61,622 nt of DNA. It comes from CAZZCS01 sp964652645 (lineage in GTDB: Bacteria; Cloacimonadota; Cloacimonadia; Cloacimonadales; Cloacimonadaceae). The DNA is taken from the NCBI GenBank assembly GCA_964652645.1, contig CAZZCS010000003.1:1-61622 (forward strand), written 5' to 3'. Position 1 is the stretch's first letter. The number at the start of each line of letters is the position of its first letter. A program made the position numbers and the translations under genes. The notes below the pieces were generated by a model. It saw only the letters and a list, made by a program, of their open reading frames with translations. It was not told the origin of the DNA and did no database searches. Shown one piece after another: positions 18,161 through 28,200 of this stretch.

Positions 18161-18263
18161 CCGTGTATCAGACGTGTATCAAGCGTGTATCAGGCGTGTA
18201 TCAAGTGTGTTCTCGAACCCACTTGATACAGGTAAGATACAGGTGAGATACATGGTAGTCCAT
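18161..18263. repeat. Mirrored 11-bp-phased TGTATC repeat element
   Basis: TGTATC begins at 18164, 18175, 18186 and 18197, always 11 bp apart. The reverse complement GATACA ends at 18230, 18241 and 18252, again 11 bp apart, with a degenerate fourth unit at 18258-18263. Paired coordinates all sum to 36427, so there is one dyad centre. The innermost pair is a perfect 11-bp inverted repeat (18197-18207 and 18220-18230) around a 12-nt loop. The element lies in the 414-bp gap between the divergent RND adaptor and lipoprotein genes. The first 55 bp (18161-18215) recur exactly at 61568-61622. The rest of the gap holds only the putative promoter at 18306. Confidence 0.88.
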
Positions 18264-18305
18264 AAGGGTGGAGAAAGAAAGCAGGCTTGAGGTGCAAATT
18301 CATTC

Positions 18306-18331
18306 TTGACAATTATTGAAGCCTCTACATA
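18306..18331 (+). promoter_or_regulatory. Possible promoter of the lipoprotein gene
   Basis: TTGACA (18306-18311) and TACATA (18326-18331), 14 nt apart, about 75 nt before the ATG at 18407. It lies 43 nt downstream of the mirrored repeat element. Confidence 0.4.
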
Positions 18332-18406
18332 GATGATTGGATAGGGTTGTGCAAGACGATGTAAGCTAAACGAGGCACAGATAAAACCCGAAATGGAGGT
18401 ATTGAA

Positions 18407-19945
18407 ATGAAAAGAATGGTATTTGGTTCTTTTCTCTTACTGGTAGTGATGATGAGTTTTTTGTTGGTCTCTTGTGAAGAGTCTCCCACAAAGCCAAACG
18501 ATGTCTATGGCGCAAACTTGCTGGCAAGTGAAGGTATGCAGATGCTGAACCAGGTGATACTCGATATGAACGAATCAAACACCGAGATTACCGGGGCAGA
18601 CGATCTCATGCTGGAGAGTACTTTCTTGCAGATCGAGGCAAAGTTTAAGGCAGCTCTGGAAGTAGACACGTACAATCCCATGGCTAGCCTCGGGATGTCC
18701 ATTCTGGAGATAGTCAGGATCAACTACGATCCGGAATTGTGGGATATGATCAACGAGATGAACGATATGGGGGGTGGCTCCAAACGCATTATCAACAATC
18801 AGATCAAATTCCTGGCAGAAACACCCAAGCTGGTTTTCAAACAAATGCAGCCAAACAGAACCAACAGTCTATCTATCAAGCGTTTGCAGGACTATGTGAT
18901 TAGTTCTGTGATTCCCCGGCTGAGTAATTCAATTTCCTATCTGGATCGCGCTGTAGCTCTGGCAGATTCAAATGCAATCATGATTGATACCGGTGAGGAA
19001 TGGCTGGAAATCGATTGTGGAGAGATCTATGCTTTTAGAGCTGCTACAAACATGGTCTATGCTGCCTTCAATATGATGGTGGCCTACGACTACGACCTCA
19101 AAGATGCCGCAAACTCTTATCAATGGATTACGGAGCTGAACGAGATTGAAGTGGAGTATGTGGACGATTGGTATCCCTACTCCTATACGATCCAGGATGG
19201 GCACCTCGTTGTCGACTATTACGAATGGGATTACAGCTGGAATCTGGAAGATGCTTTGCGCGAAGAGATAATGGGCAAGGTGCTGAAGCACAATCTGGAA
19301 AATAGTACCAGTTTTGGCAAGCTGAGAGGGCAAACCTACCTGAATCAAGCCAAGGCAGGTATTCTCCGTGCTGCCGCAGACGTAAAGAACTGCACAGCAT
19401 ACATTCTGAACGAAACCGATTCCCAAGTGAACGACATTATCAAGATCGAAAATATTATGTCTCTCAATGCAGAATTTGAGAATATTAGCCCCAATGATCC
19501 AAACTTCATGCAGGGTTGGACCAGCATAGACGACGTAGCCACCTGGCTCGAGACTATCGTATCTGGCAGCTATTCTCTGAACGAAAACGGGGTTAGCTTT
19601 GAAGTGAACCTGGGTGCTTTCTTTGGTGGAGCGATTAGCGATGTAAGAGACATCCTGCCTTACCATCAGTGGAATCAGGAAGACACGTGGGTGGAATATA
19701 GTTTCGAAGAGTATACCTATCCCTATAGCAGTTATTCATTCTACATGAACGGGCAGTACCACTATTTTGAAAATCTGCTGGATGTAACCTGGCGTTACAA
19801 AAAAGTTCGTGCCAATGTAGCTGAATTTACGGATGCCTCCGGTACTCCGATTGGCGACGATGAATTCCCCTTCTTCCCAGATTATACCTTCCGGGGTGTA
19901 ATGCCTGGTATGACTCGTGCCAAGTTTATTCAGCTATTCGATTGA
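18407..19945 (+). CDS. Unknown outer-membrane-type lipoprotein, 512 aa
   Basis: A GGAGG site precedes the ATG. The N-terminus is a lipoprotein signal peptide with lipobox LLVSC, so the mature protein starts at Cys23 (CEESPTKPN) and should be lipid-anchored, probably to the outer membrane. The mature part is largely helical and acidic in its first half (repeated Met/Asp/Glu-rich helices around residues 40-180), and the second half is rich in Tyr and Trp. I recognise no enzyme motif. The downstream barrel gene begins a few bases after its stop, which suggests that the two products work together at the outer membrane. The pair could be a surface-transport or assembly unit, but no substrate can be inferred. 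Confidence 0.7.
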   Translation: MKRMVFGSFLLLVVMMSFLLVSCEESPTKPNDVYGANLLASEGMQMLNQVILDMNESNTEITGADDLMLESTFLQIEAKFKAALEVDTYNPMASLGMSILEIVRINYDPELWDMINEMNDMGGGSKRIINNQIKFLAETPKLVFKQMQPNRTNSLSIKRLQDYVISSVIPRLSNSISYLDRAVALADSNAIMIDTGEEWLEIDCGEIYAFRAATNMVYAAFNMMVAYDYDLKDAANSYQWITELNEIEVEYVDDWYPYSYTIQDGHLVVDYYEWDYSWNLEDALREEIMGKVLKHNLENSTSFGKLRGQTYLNQAKAGILRAAADVKNCTAYILNETDSQVNDIIKIENIMSLNAEFENISPNDPNFMQGWTSIDDVATWLETIVSGSYSLNENGVSFEVNLGAFFGGAISDVRDILPYHQWNQEDTWVEYSFEEYTYPYSSYSFYMNGQYHYFENLLDVTWRYKKVRANVAEFTDASGTPIGDDEFPFFPDYTFRGVMPGMTRAKFIQLFD

Positions 19946-19958
19946 TAAATCAGCCATA

Positions 19959-21260
19959 ATGTGGGGGATATGTCTTTTGATGTATCCCCTTTTCCTGTCT
20001 GCCTTTTCTGCTCCCGACGCCAATCAAGAGCTGTTTAGCAGCTTTGAATACACGGATTTCTTCCGACAAAGCTCCACTGAGGATGCAAACGGCTTTCTCT
20101 ACCGCTATGCTTTTCATAATGCCTGGGATGTGGAGTATCGGATAGGACTGGTCTCCTGCCAGTATAATGATCTCCAGCTTCGGGGTCAATTGAGCAAGTT
20201 TACTGATCGTAGTGGCCAGATAGATTTTGAGATGCCCCAGCAGTTTATGCGCCTCAAGGTAGCAAAGGAAATGGGGGCATATACTCTGGAGACCCAGCTG
20301 GATTTGGGGAGAGATCTTGGGGCAGGGCTGGGTTTTGGCAGGCAGAGCCCGGCAGGGCAATGGAACGCCTCCCTCTTCCTGAACGAGAGGAGAGCAGAGC
20401 TAGATTATACAGTTCAAAACAGTAAGGGCTATATCCCATTCTACTGGCTGGATGCTGGGGCTCTTGCCGAGTGGGAAATTGAATCCCATGCCGCATCACT
20501 AAATTTGCATGCCACTATCCCCAGCGACCAGGATAGCCTCTTTTTCAATGCCCTCAACGTGTATTCTGCTGAAGCAAGGTCGCATCATACACTATCTGAG
20601 GATTGGGAACTAAAGTGCAGGGGAGATTACCTTTATGCCTCTGCACGGTTGAAATACAGGGGAGATCAATATGGTCACCTGGATGGGTTGAATATGCTTT
20701 CAGGAGGAGCAGAACTGATTCGACACAGGGGGCGGAGAGCCTGCTCAATCGGTCTGGATACCTATCATACCTGGATTGGCGATGACTCCTACTTTGATAT
20801 CTGGCCTTTCACAGCCTGGGATACTTTTCTGGCTCATAGAACCAGAATCAAGCGTTTGCACCTCTCTTTGTACTCACCATTTCTTGGGCTCAGTTACCAA
20901 AACAAGGCTCCAGAAGAACAAGGCTGGCGTTACCGGGGGCAATTTTCCTACCATCACCATTTTCAGGCAGAAGACATTTTAATCCGCAATCGTAAAGTGG
21001 TGCTCTATCCCTTTCTTTTCAGTTATGAAGATGTTGATTTTGAGCTTCTGAACAAGCTGGACGCACATGTTGAACTGAAGATGCAGTTCTCTTACAGATA
21101 TTATTGCGGTGGCATAAATCTCGAAATCGCTCAGCTTGCCCCAATAAAATGGAGCAGGATCAGCGATCTGGATTTTGAGGCTCCTTCAGATCCGGAGGCT
21201 GGTAAAAGGCGGCAATGGGGTGGGACTTCGGTGATTTTGAGTGCCAATCTGAGGTTCTGA
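19959..21260 (+). CDS. Predicted outer-membrane beta-barrel protein, 433 aa
   Basis: The likely start is the ATG at 19959, giving MWGICLLMYPLFLSAFSAPD, a plausible signal peptide; the frame continues upstream to an ATG at 19917 that would overlap the previous gene and add 14 non-signal residues. No strong ribosome-binding site is seen at either, so coupling to the upstream gene is possible. The mature protein alternates polar and aromatic residues (for example QFSYHHHFQ, LKMQFSYRYY) and ends in TSVILSANLRF, the aromatic end expected of an outer-membrane barrel. I do not recognise a family. Confidence 0.65.
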   Translation: MWGICLLMYPLFLSAFSAPDANQELFSSFEYTDFFRQSSTEDANGFLYRYAFHNAWDVEYRIGLVSCQYNDLQLRGQLSKFTDRSGQIDFEMPQQFMRLKVAKEMGAYTLETQLDLGRDLGAGLGFGRQSPAGQWNASLFLNERRAELDYTVQNSKGYIPFYWLDAGALAEWEIESHAASLNLHATIPSDQDSLFFNALNVYSAEARSHHTLSEDWELKCRGDYLYASARLKYRGDQYGHLDGLNMLSGGAELIRHRGRRACSIGLDTYHTWIGDDSYFDIWPFTAWDTFLAHRTRIKRLHLSLYSPFLGLSYQNKAPEEQGWRYRGQFSYHHHFQAEDILIRNRKVVLYPFLFSYEDVDFELLNKLDAHVELKMQFSYRYYCGGINLEIAQLAPIKWSRISDLDFEAPSDPEAGKRRQWGGTSVILSANLRF

Positions 21261-21316
21261 TGGGTGTCTGTAGAGACGCTAATTGAGCGATATCAGAGAG
21301 GAATCAGATAAATCTA

Positions 21317-21343
21317 TTGACACATATCCAAGCTATTTATTCT
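21317..21343 (+). promoter_or_regulatory. Possible promoter of the coaX-like gene
   Basis: TTGACA (21317-21322) and TATTCT (21338-21343), 15 nt apart. TATTCTTG is also close to the -7 element TAnnTTTG known from Bacteroidota. The preceding stretch 21261-21316 has no gene. Confidence 0.3.
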
Positions 21344-21408
21344 TGTTTATAAGCGTATATGCAAGCATATTTTTATCTTTACCAAAATCCAGAACTTGAG
21401 CGGGGTTT

Positions 21409-22203
21409 ATGCGCGAGTTTGATACAGACAGGAGCGTTTTAGTAGTAGATATTGGAAATTCCAATATCGTGTGTGGTCTATATAGCCAGGGTAGCCTGCA
21501 AAGGTCTATCCGCATTAGTACTAGCGAACCAAAGAGTTTCGAAGAGTACAATGGGCTGCTGCGTCAACTTTTGGCAGAGTCCCAGTCCGGTCTGCCAGAG
21601 TGTGCAGTTATTGGCTCTGTAGTTCCAGAGCTCACTTCTGTGTGGCAGGGGCTTTGTCTTGAGTTGCTGGGTGCCAGGGTATATCTCCTGAGTGCATATT
21701 CTCCCCTGGGTATTAGCTATATGGTTCCGGATCCTGGCTTTATCGGGGCTGATCTGGTTGCCAATGTGTTTGCTGCCTGGAAACTGTATTCCTGTAACTG
21801 TATTGTGATAGACTTGGGCACCGCTACCAAGATCCAACTGGTGACAGAGACCGGGCTTTATGCCGGCGTGGCAATTGCACCAGGGCTACAAGTCTCGGCG
21901 GATTCTCTCTTTGCCAGAGCGGCAAAGCTCTCGAAGCTTGAGCTGAAAACACCAGAGCTGGTTTTGGGCAATAATACTGCCGATGCTCTAAACTGTGGGA
22001 TCGTAAGAGGTCATGCAAACTTGATCAGAGGTTTTATCGGAGAGATCAGAGCAGCCTATCCGGATTTGCTGCCGATCAAGACAGTACTTACCGGCGGATT
22101 ATCACCTCTGGTGAAACCGCTACTCCCAGAGCTGGATGTTTCAAACCCCAATCTTACCCTTGATGGCCTGTATCTGGCAGCAGGGGAGATAGCCTCCCAG
22201 TAA
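21409..22203 (+). CDS. coaX: CoaX-like protein (type III pantothenate kinase family) with altered signature residues
   Basis: The 264-residue length and the ordered motifs fit the ASKHA-fold family of CoaX, which phosphorylates pantothenate in the first step of coenzyme A synthesis. The N-terminal phosphate loop VVDIGNSN is intact, and SVVPEL, GLQVSADSLF and VLTGGLSP are recognisable. However, the usual GADR motif reads GADL (in PGFIGADLVANV), and the usual GTATTxD reads GTATKIQ. These positions are conserved in characterised CoaX enzymes, so this copy may be divergent, inactive or act on another substrate. The last base of its TAA stop is the first base of the sprA ATG (TAATG), so it is translationally linked to sprA. 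Confidence 0.75.
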   Translation: MREFDTDRSVLVVDIGNSNIVCGLYSQGSLQRSIRISTSEPKSFEEYNGLLRQLLAESQSGLPECAVIGSVVPELTSVWQGLCLELLGARVYLLSAYSPLGISYMVPDPGFIGADLVANVFAAWKLYSCNCIVIDLGTATKIQLVTETGLYAGVAIAPGLQVSADSLFARAAKLSKLELKTPELVLGNNTADALNCGIVRGHANLIRGFIGEIRAAYPDLLPIKTVLTGGLSPLVKPLLPELDVSNPNLTLDGLYLAAGEIASQ

Positions 22204-25200
22204 TGCAAAAGCGCTTTTTTGTTCTCCTTACAATCCTGGTTCTTCTGGGGATAGTGTATGCCAATGTCTTTTACCCCAGGCTCTATATCAAGGGCTATAA
22301 CCCTCTAATAGAAAACCAGATAGTAATTTACAAGATTGACAAGGGAATGAATCTGAGAAGGGAGAAGCCCTTTCACATAGAGGGTTTTGCTCCTCAGAGA
22401 AGCGAAAAGATAGATTTTGAAAACAAGAAAGTAATTATCTCCGCCAAGGTTGGAGAGAAGAAGATACACCCGGATGTAGTTGTCTCCTTTGATGCCTATT
22501 TTGAAGCTGTGAAAATGCGAGCTTTTCGTAAGAGTATGAAACAGAATATCACAGCCCAGACTCAGCAAACTCAGGCTCAACCCGGTGGCTTGATCAGCGA
22601 ATTTGTGATCGAACTACCCAGGATCGCTATGCCCCGGGCAGTTCAAAGAGTACTGGGAAGCAAGGCTGGAAGGCTTAATCTGGATGGAACTCAAAAAGTT
22701 ACTCTGCAGGCTGGAAGCACAAAGCGTAAGCAAGTCCCCATTTATGAAACCAATAGAGGCAGTACTTTCGATCTGAAGATGGAACAGGAAACCAATCTCC
22801 GTCTTACTGGCACGATCGGAGAGAAGATTGCTGTCAATATGAAATATAACTCCAAGCAAGACGAGCAGTTCTTTGATCCAAACAATATAAATATCAAATA
22901 CACTGGCACAGAAGACGAGATTATCCAAAGTATCGAAGCTGGAAACATTGCCCTCTCTCTCAGTGGATCCAGATACATCAGCTATTCCACCAGTTCTCAG
23001 GGACTTTTTGGTGTAACCAGCAAATGGAAGTATGGAGATCTGGGTCTCACCATGATCGCCAGTAAAGAAGAGGGACAAAAGAACACTCAGACCTATATCG
23101 GTCAAAGCCAGGCAGATTCGACGATCTTTCGTAGTAAGGACTATGCCCCCAGAACCATGTATTACATTGCAGATCCTTACGACCTGTTCGAAATCTATGG
23201 AATTGATGATCAGGGTGATCTGGTGCCAAATGGTTGGATCGGAAACGCTATAAAAACTGATATTACCGGAGCCTGGCTCCTGAAATCCCCCAATCTGCTC
23301 CCTGCCAATGGAACTGTGAAGCTCTATCTCGATGATGCCAATGCCACCAATAACGAAGTCTATTCGGCTGTGGGAGATACGATCTTCTTTAGCCCAACGG
23401 ATTTCTATGTGCCCTATTATGACGAGTTGATTGAGGGGACGGATTTTGTAACGGACTACAATACCGGTATTATCCAGATTTTGCGGGCGATAGACCGGAG
23501 GATGACACTCGCCGTTCGCTATGTGCGCAGGGATGGGATTCCTGTGCCCTTCAATAGTGATGTACAAGACGGGATACTCCACGCAAAGGTGATCCGGAGA
23601 CGCAACCAGGAGTATAATCCTGCGGATCCAAATAATGTGTGGCATTACCAGATGCGTAATGTCTATAACATGAATAAGAACAACATCAAGAGTGATGGTT
23701 TCACTCTCGATGTCTATACCGAAAATGTCGATAGAAGCAGAAACTATAACCTTCCTGATTCACTTGCTGTCGCGGGCATGGTAAGATACAACGATTATCT
23801 CCGCCTGGATAGTAATGGCGATGGGATGATCAATGGTGATGATGCCACTGTAAATCTGAGTGCGGGCCTGATCTTTTTCCCCTTTATCGAACCCTTCCAG
23901 CCTCTGGGAGACGGTAACGTTTACGAGGACGAACACGAGAGCGTTTACTATCAGGATATCACTCTTTTCATGGCAGTTAAAGGGAAAATCGGAAGAGATG
24001 CCATAGAACTGGCTCAGGGTGGACTACTAAAGGGCAGCGTACGGGTACGCGTCAATGGCAGAGCTCAACGCGAGAACGTCGATTACCTCGTTGATTACGA
24101 TTTTGGGCGCATTACGTTTTTGACGGCTGCCGGGAAAGATCCGGACGCCAAGATTGAAATCGATTACGAATTCCGCAGTATGTTTGATGTTGCCAAAAAG
24201 AGTCTGGCAGGTCTGAGGGCAGATTGGAACATTACAGACTATGCCAAGCTGGGCGGAACTGTGATCTATCGCTCTGAAAATGTGAGCGATAAGCGACCCA
24301 AGATTGGTAATGAAAACATAGAAATGATTATGGCTGATATCGATGGTAATATAACTGTAAAACCGAAGTTTGTTACCAGGTGGATTGATGCTTTGCCGCT
24401 GATCAATACGAATGCGGAGTCTCGTTTCACGTTATCGGGAGAAATAGCTCTTACCATGCCAAATATCTACGGTGATCCAGATGGGAAAAAGAACATTGCC
24501 TATATCGATGATATGGAATCAATCGTGGATCAGTACCCTCTGGGAGTGACCTTTTCTACCTGGGTACAGGGCAGTAAGCCATATCAAACGTCTCTGTCCA
24601 AGGGGCGGACAAACTGGTACAATCCCAAAAACATCAGACGTGAGCAAATCGAGGATCCTTCCACTCTTACCGAGCGGGAAAGAAAAGAAACTGTGACAGT
24701 TCTGGCTATGAAGGTGTTTCCGAACAACCTCGATATGCCCGGCAGCAATGTTTGGAGTTGGGGCGGGATCATGAAGTATCTCGGCAACCAGCTCGACTTC
24801 TCCTCGAAAAAATACATTGAGATCCTGGTAAAGCTGGATCACAGGGTAGGTGATCCCATGCCCAGTCCGGTTCTGCGCATTGATCTTGGGGATATAAACG
24901 AGGACTTTTATACTGAATTCGGCGGCTTGAATGTACTTAATTCCGAGGACAAAAACAACGATGGCGTCCTTACCCTGGATGAGGATATAGGTCTGGATGG
25001 GATTCCCTGGGGTGAACCGGGGCACGACCCCAATGATCGGGCCTCCAATGAAATGGATCAATATGGAGATTATCCTCATATAAATGGAACAGAGGGGAAT
25101 CGTATTCTGGACACTGAAGATCTGGATGGAAACGGAGTGCTGAACCAATTGGATCGATACTTTAGCTATGCCATTTCGCTTCGTGATTCCACTTATCTGG

Positions 25201-28200
25201 AGAACGTCAATCATGATGGTTGGAGGCTGTACAGGATACCGCTCAACGATCCTGCGGCGTATCAGATAGCGAATTCCTCTGCTACTGGTATTCTTCCCAG
25301 CCTCAAGAAAATCTCTTACGGCAGAATCTGGCTCGAAACCGACGAAACGGCCAAGGTACTCATTGCTGAGGCGAGCGTGGTCGGCAACAAATGGGAAGAC
25401 TTTTTAGTGAGATACAATTCCGGTGTCCACATACCGGAAGCTGAACTGCCACAATACAACACATCCTACATATCCGGTATTGTAAACAACCAGAAAAACA
25501 GAACACACTACACCTCACCTCCCGGTACTGTATATATAGAGGATCGGAGGGAGTCTTCTGAATCTTCGCTTACTCTGACAGTTAGCAACCTGAACACAGA
25601 TCATCAGATTCTGCTGCGGCAGAGGATGATCTCGGCATATTCGCTCCTGTCCTACGATAAAATCAAGTTTTGGGTCTATCCTGAAGCTAGCGAAACCTCC
25701 TCAATCTTCCCAGATTCGCTGGATATCGTTTTCAGAATCGGGGCTGATTCGACGAACTTCTACCAGATCAGACAACGCACAGCAGTAATCCCATACTCTA
25801 CGAAGATGGATAAGAACGCCTGGCGGGAATTCACTTACACTCTGCAAGATATCACGTCTCTCAAAGAAAAGTTCTGGGGCGAAACGAGCGGCTCTGAACG
25901 GATTGGAGATGTAGAGTACTCCTTCAAGGGTACTCCTACTCTCACCAATATCCGCGAGCTCAGCTTCGGAGTGTTCAACCCCAAGTATGATGTCTCCAAT
26001 CCCCAACACTTCAATGGAACCATCTACTATAATGATCTGAGAGTAGCAGATCCATTCGAGGATATCGGCTGGGCTCGAAGACTGACCTTCAACTCCACCT
26101 TTGCGGATGTAATGGTGCTTGATGTCGATTATGAGAACAAATCTGAAAACTTCAATCCCAATATTCAGAGGGGAAGGGTAAACACCTTTACTCAGACCAC
26201 GTCCCTCAATATAACGAACAAGTACTTTATCAACAAGTTGTTTCCGAACTCCTGGAGTTTGGATATGCCACTCACCCTATATAGAAACTATACCCTCGGG
26301 ATTCCAAGGTATCGGGCAAATTCAGATCTGATCCGGGAGAATATTATTGATCCAGCGGATAAAGAGCGCGAGAAGACTGAAACTCTCACCTATGCTGCCG
26401 ATTTTGCCTTTAGCCAAAGAGTTGCCCCAAAGAGTAAGTTCCTACTCTATACCATAAATAAACTTTCGTTGAGCGGAAGGCTGGAACAGGCCATGCGCAA
26501 TACACCCACGACCCAGGATAGCACAATCACGTGGCGGGGGACCTTGAACTACAATCTCAGTTTTTCCAACGATAAAGTGTCTTTCCCCTTGTACAAATCC
26601 TACCGGCTTGGATGGTTCCCCTCCTCCTGGAACAACAGCTTTAGCATAAATTCCACAGAGCCAAATGCCAAAAACTGGGAGCTGAGAGAGGGTGTGTATG
26701 GCTGGCATAAGAGAACTCAAAGTGTTCCTACCAAGGTTATTACTACTACGAACAATATAAATTGGAATCTCACATCTGATGTTACAGCAATTGCCAGATA
26801 CAACACCAAAAGGGATCTGATCCAAAAGAACTATGTAAACAAGATAAACATAGGTGAGGAAACTGAATTCGTGCAGGATTTGGGCTTAAACTACAATCCT
26901 AACTACTTCCCCAGAATCATGAACTTCACGGCTTCTGGCACCACCAAGTTCAGTGATTTCCAGAGACGTTATACTCAGAATGTCGAAGGAGTCACCCAAA
27001 ACATCTTCCAGAGTGATGGAAACAATAATAGAACCTTCAGAACCAATATCACCCTCATGAATGCCTCTCTGTTCCAATCATTAGCACAGAAAATGAATGC
27101 CTCACATCAAGCCCGACTACAGAAGAAGCGTCAGGAAGCAGCCGCCAGAAAGACTGAATCCGGTAGCGAAGGAAAAACTGAGGTAAAACAAGAGAATAAA
27201 GAAGTGCTCGCTGAGCAAGATAAGAAGGCATTCGAAGAGCTGAAGGAAGAAGATAAGAAGGCAATGGAAGAGCTGAAGGAAGAAGAAGTAAAACCTTCTT
27301 CAGAAGAGGAATACGATCCCACCAAGTTTGATGGCTTTGAAAATGAAGAAGCCAAAGCCCTGGCTCGGACAGACTCCAAATATGATGGCTACTCCGAAGA
27401 ATACATGGAGAAGTATGGGTACGAGCCCAAGGATGATCGGGCTGGATATTCGGTTCCAAAAGATGGTGAGGACAGGAAAAAACCAGAGAGTGGTGAACCG
27501 CGGCAGTCGGCTTATGTTCCTGCCCAGATTGTATCCTATCTTGCCAGAATAAAAAATATCACTACGTCTTACCAGAACACCTATACTATGAATTATACCA
27601 GGAAGGACGAGAGGCCTCCCTTTGCCTTCCAGATCGGACTGCCGCATTCAGTAGCACCAGATTTTCTCGACTCCAAATCAGACGATAATACCTTCTCTGT
27701 GGGTTCAGGCTTCACCTTCTCCCGCAATCTCGACAGTATTATAAACTATTCTTACTCCATCAATAAACGCTATTCCAATGCCAGCTCACAATCTACGGGG
27801 CAGACTTTCCCAGACATAATGATATCACTTCTGGACTTTGAAAGATGGATAGGGGTGAGCAGATTCCTCAAGAACAGCCGCATAAACAGCGGGTTCCAGT
27901 ACACAGTACGTCGGAATGGAACCATCGATTGGGTAAAACCAAAACAAGAGACCAGAACCATATCCCTCAATCCTCTTCTGGGACTGGCCACGAACGTCAT
28001 GGGGCTTGTGAGCACCAATATCAGCGTTTCTGTATCCAGCTCTGAAAACGTAACAGACATGGAAACCTATCAGATCCTGAAGACTATGGATTCTCAGAGT
28101 CTGAACGGAAGCTTCTCCTATTCGTATAGAGAGGGAAGAGGCTTCAGTATTCCATTTACGGACAGGAAGATACATATCAAGAACGAACTTACCTCCAGTC

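Noticed and set aside
18161..18263. Considered as a CRISPR array
   Set aside because: Units are 11 bp with no unique spacers and become inverted halfway; no cas genes are present.
21269..21288. Small hairpin GTGTCT-GTAG-AGACGC after the barrel gene
   Set aside because: Six base pairs only and no T-run; too weak to call as a terminator.
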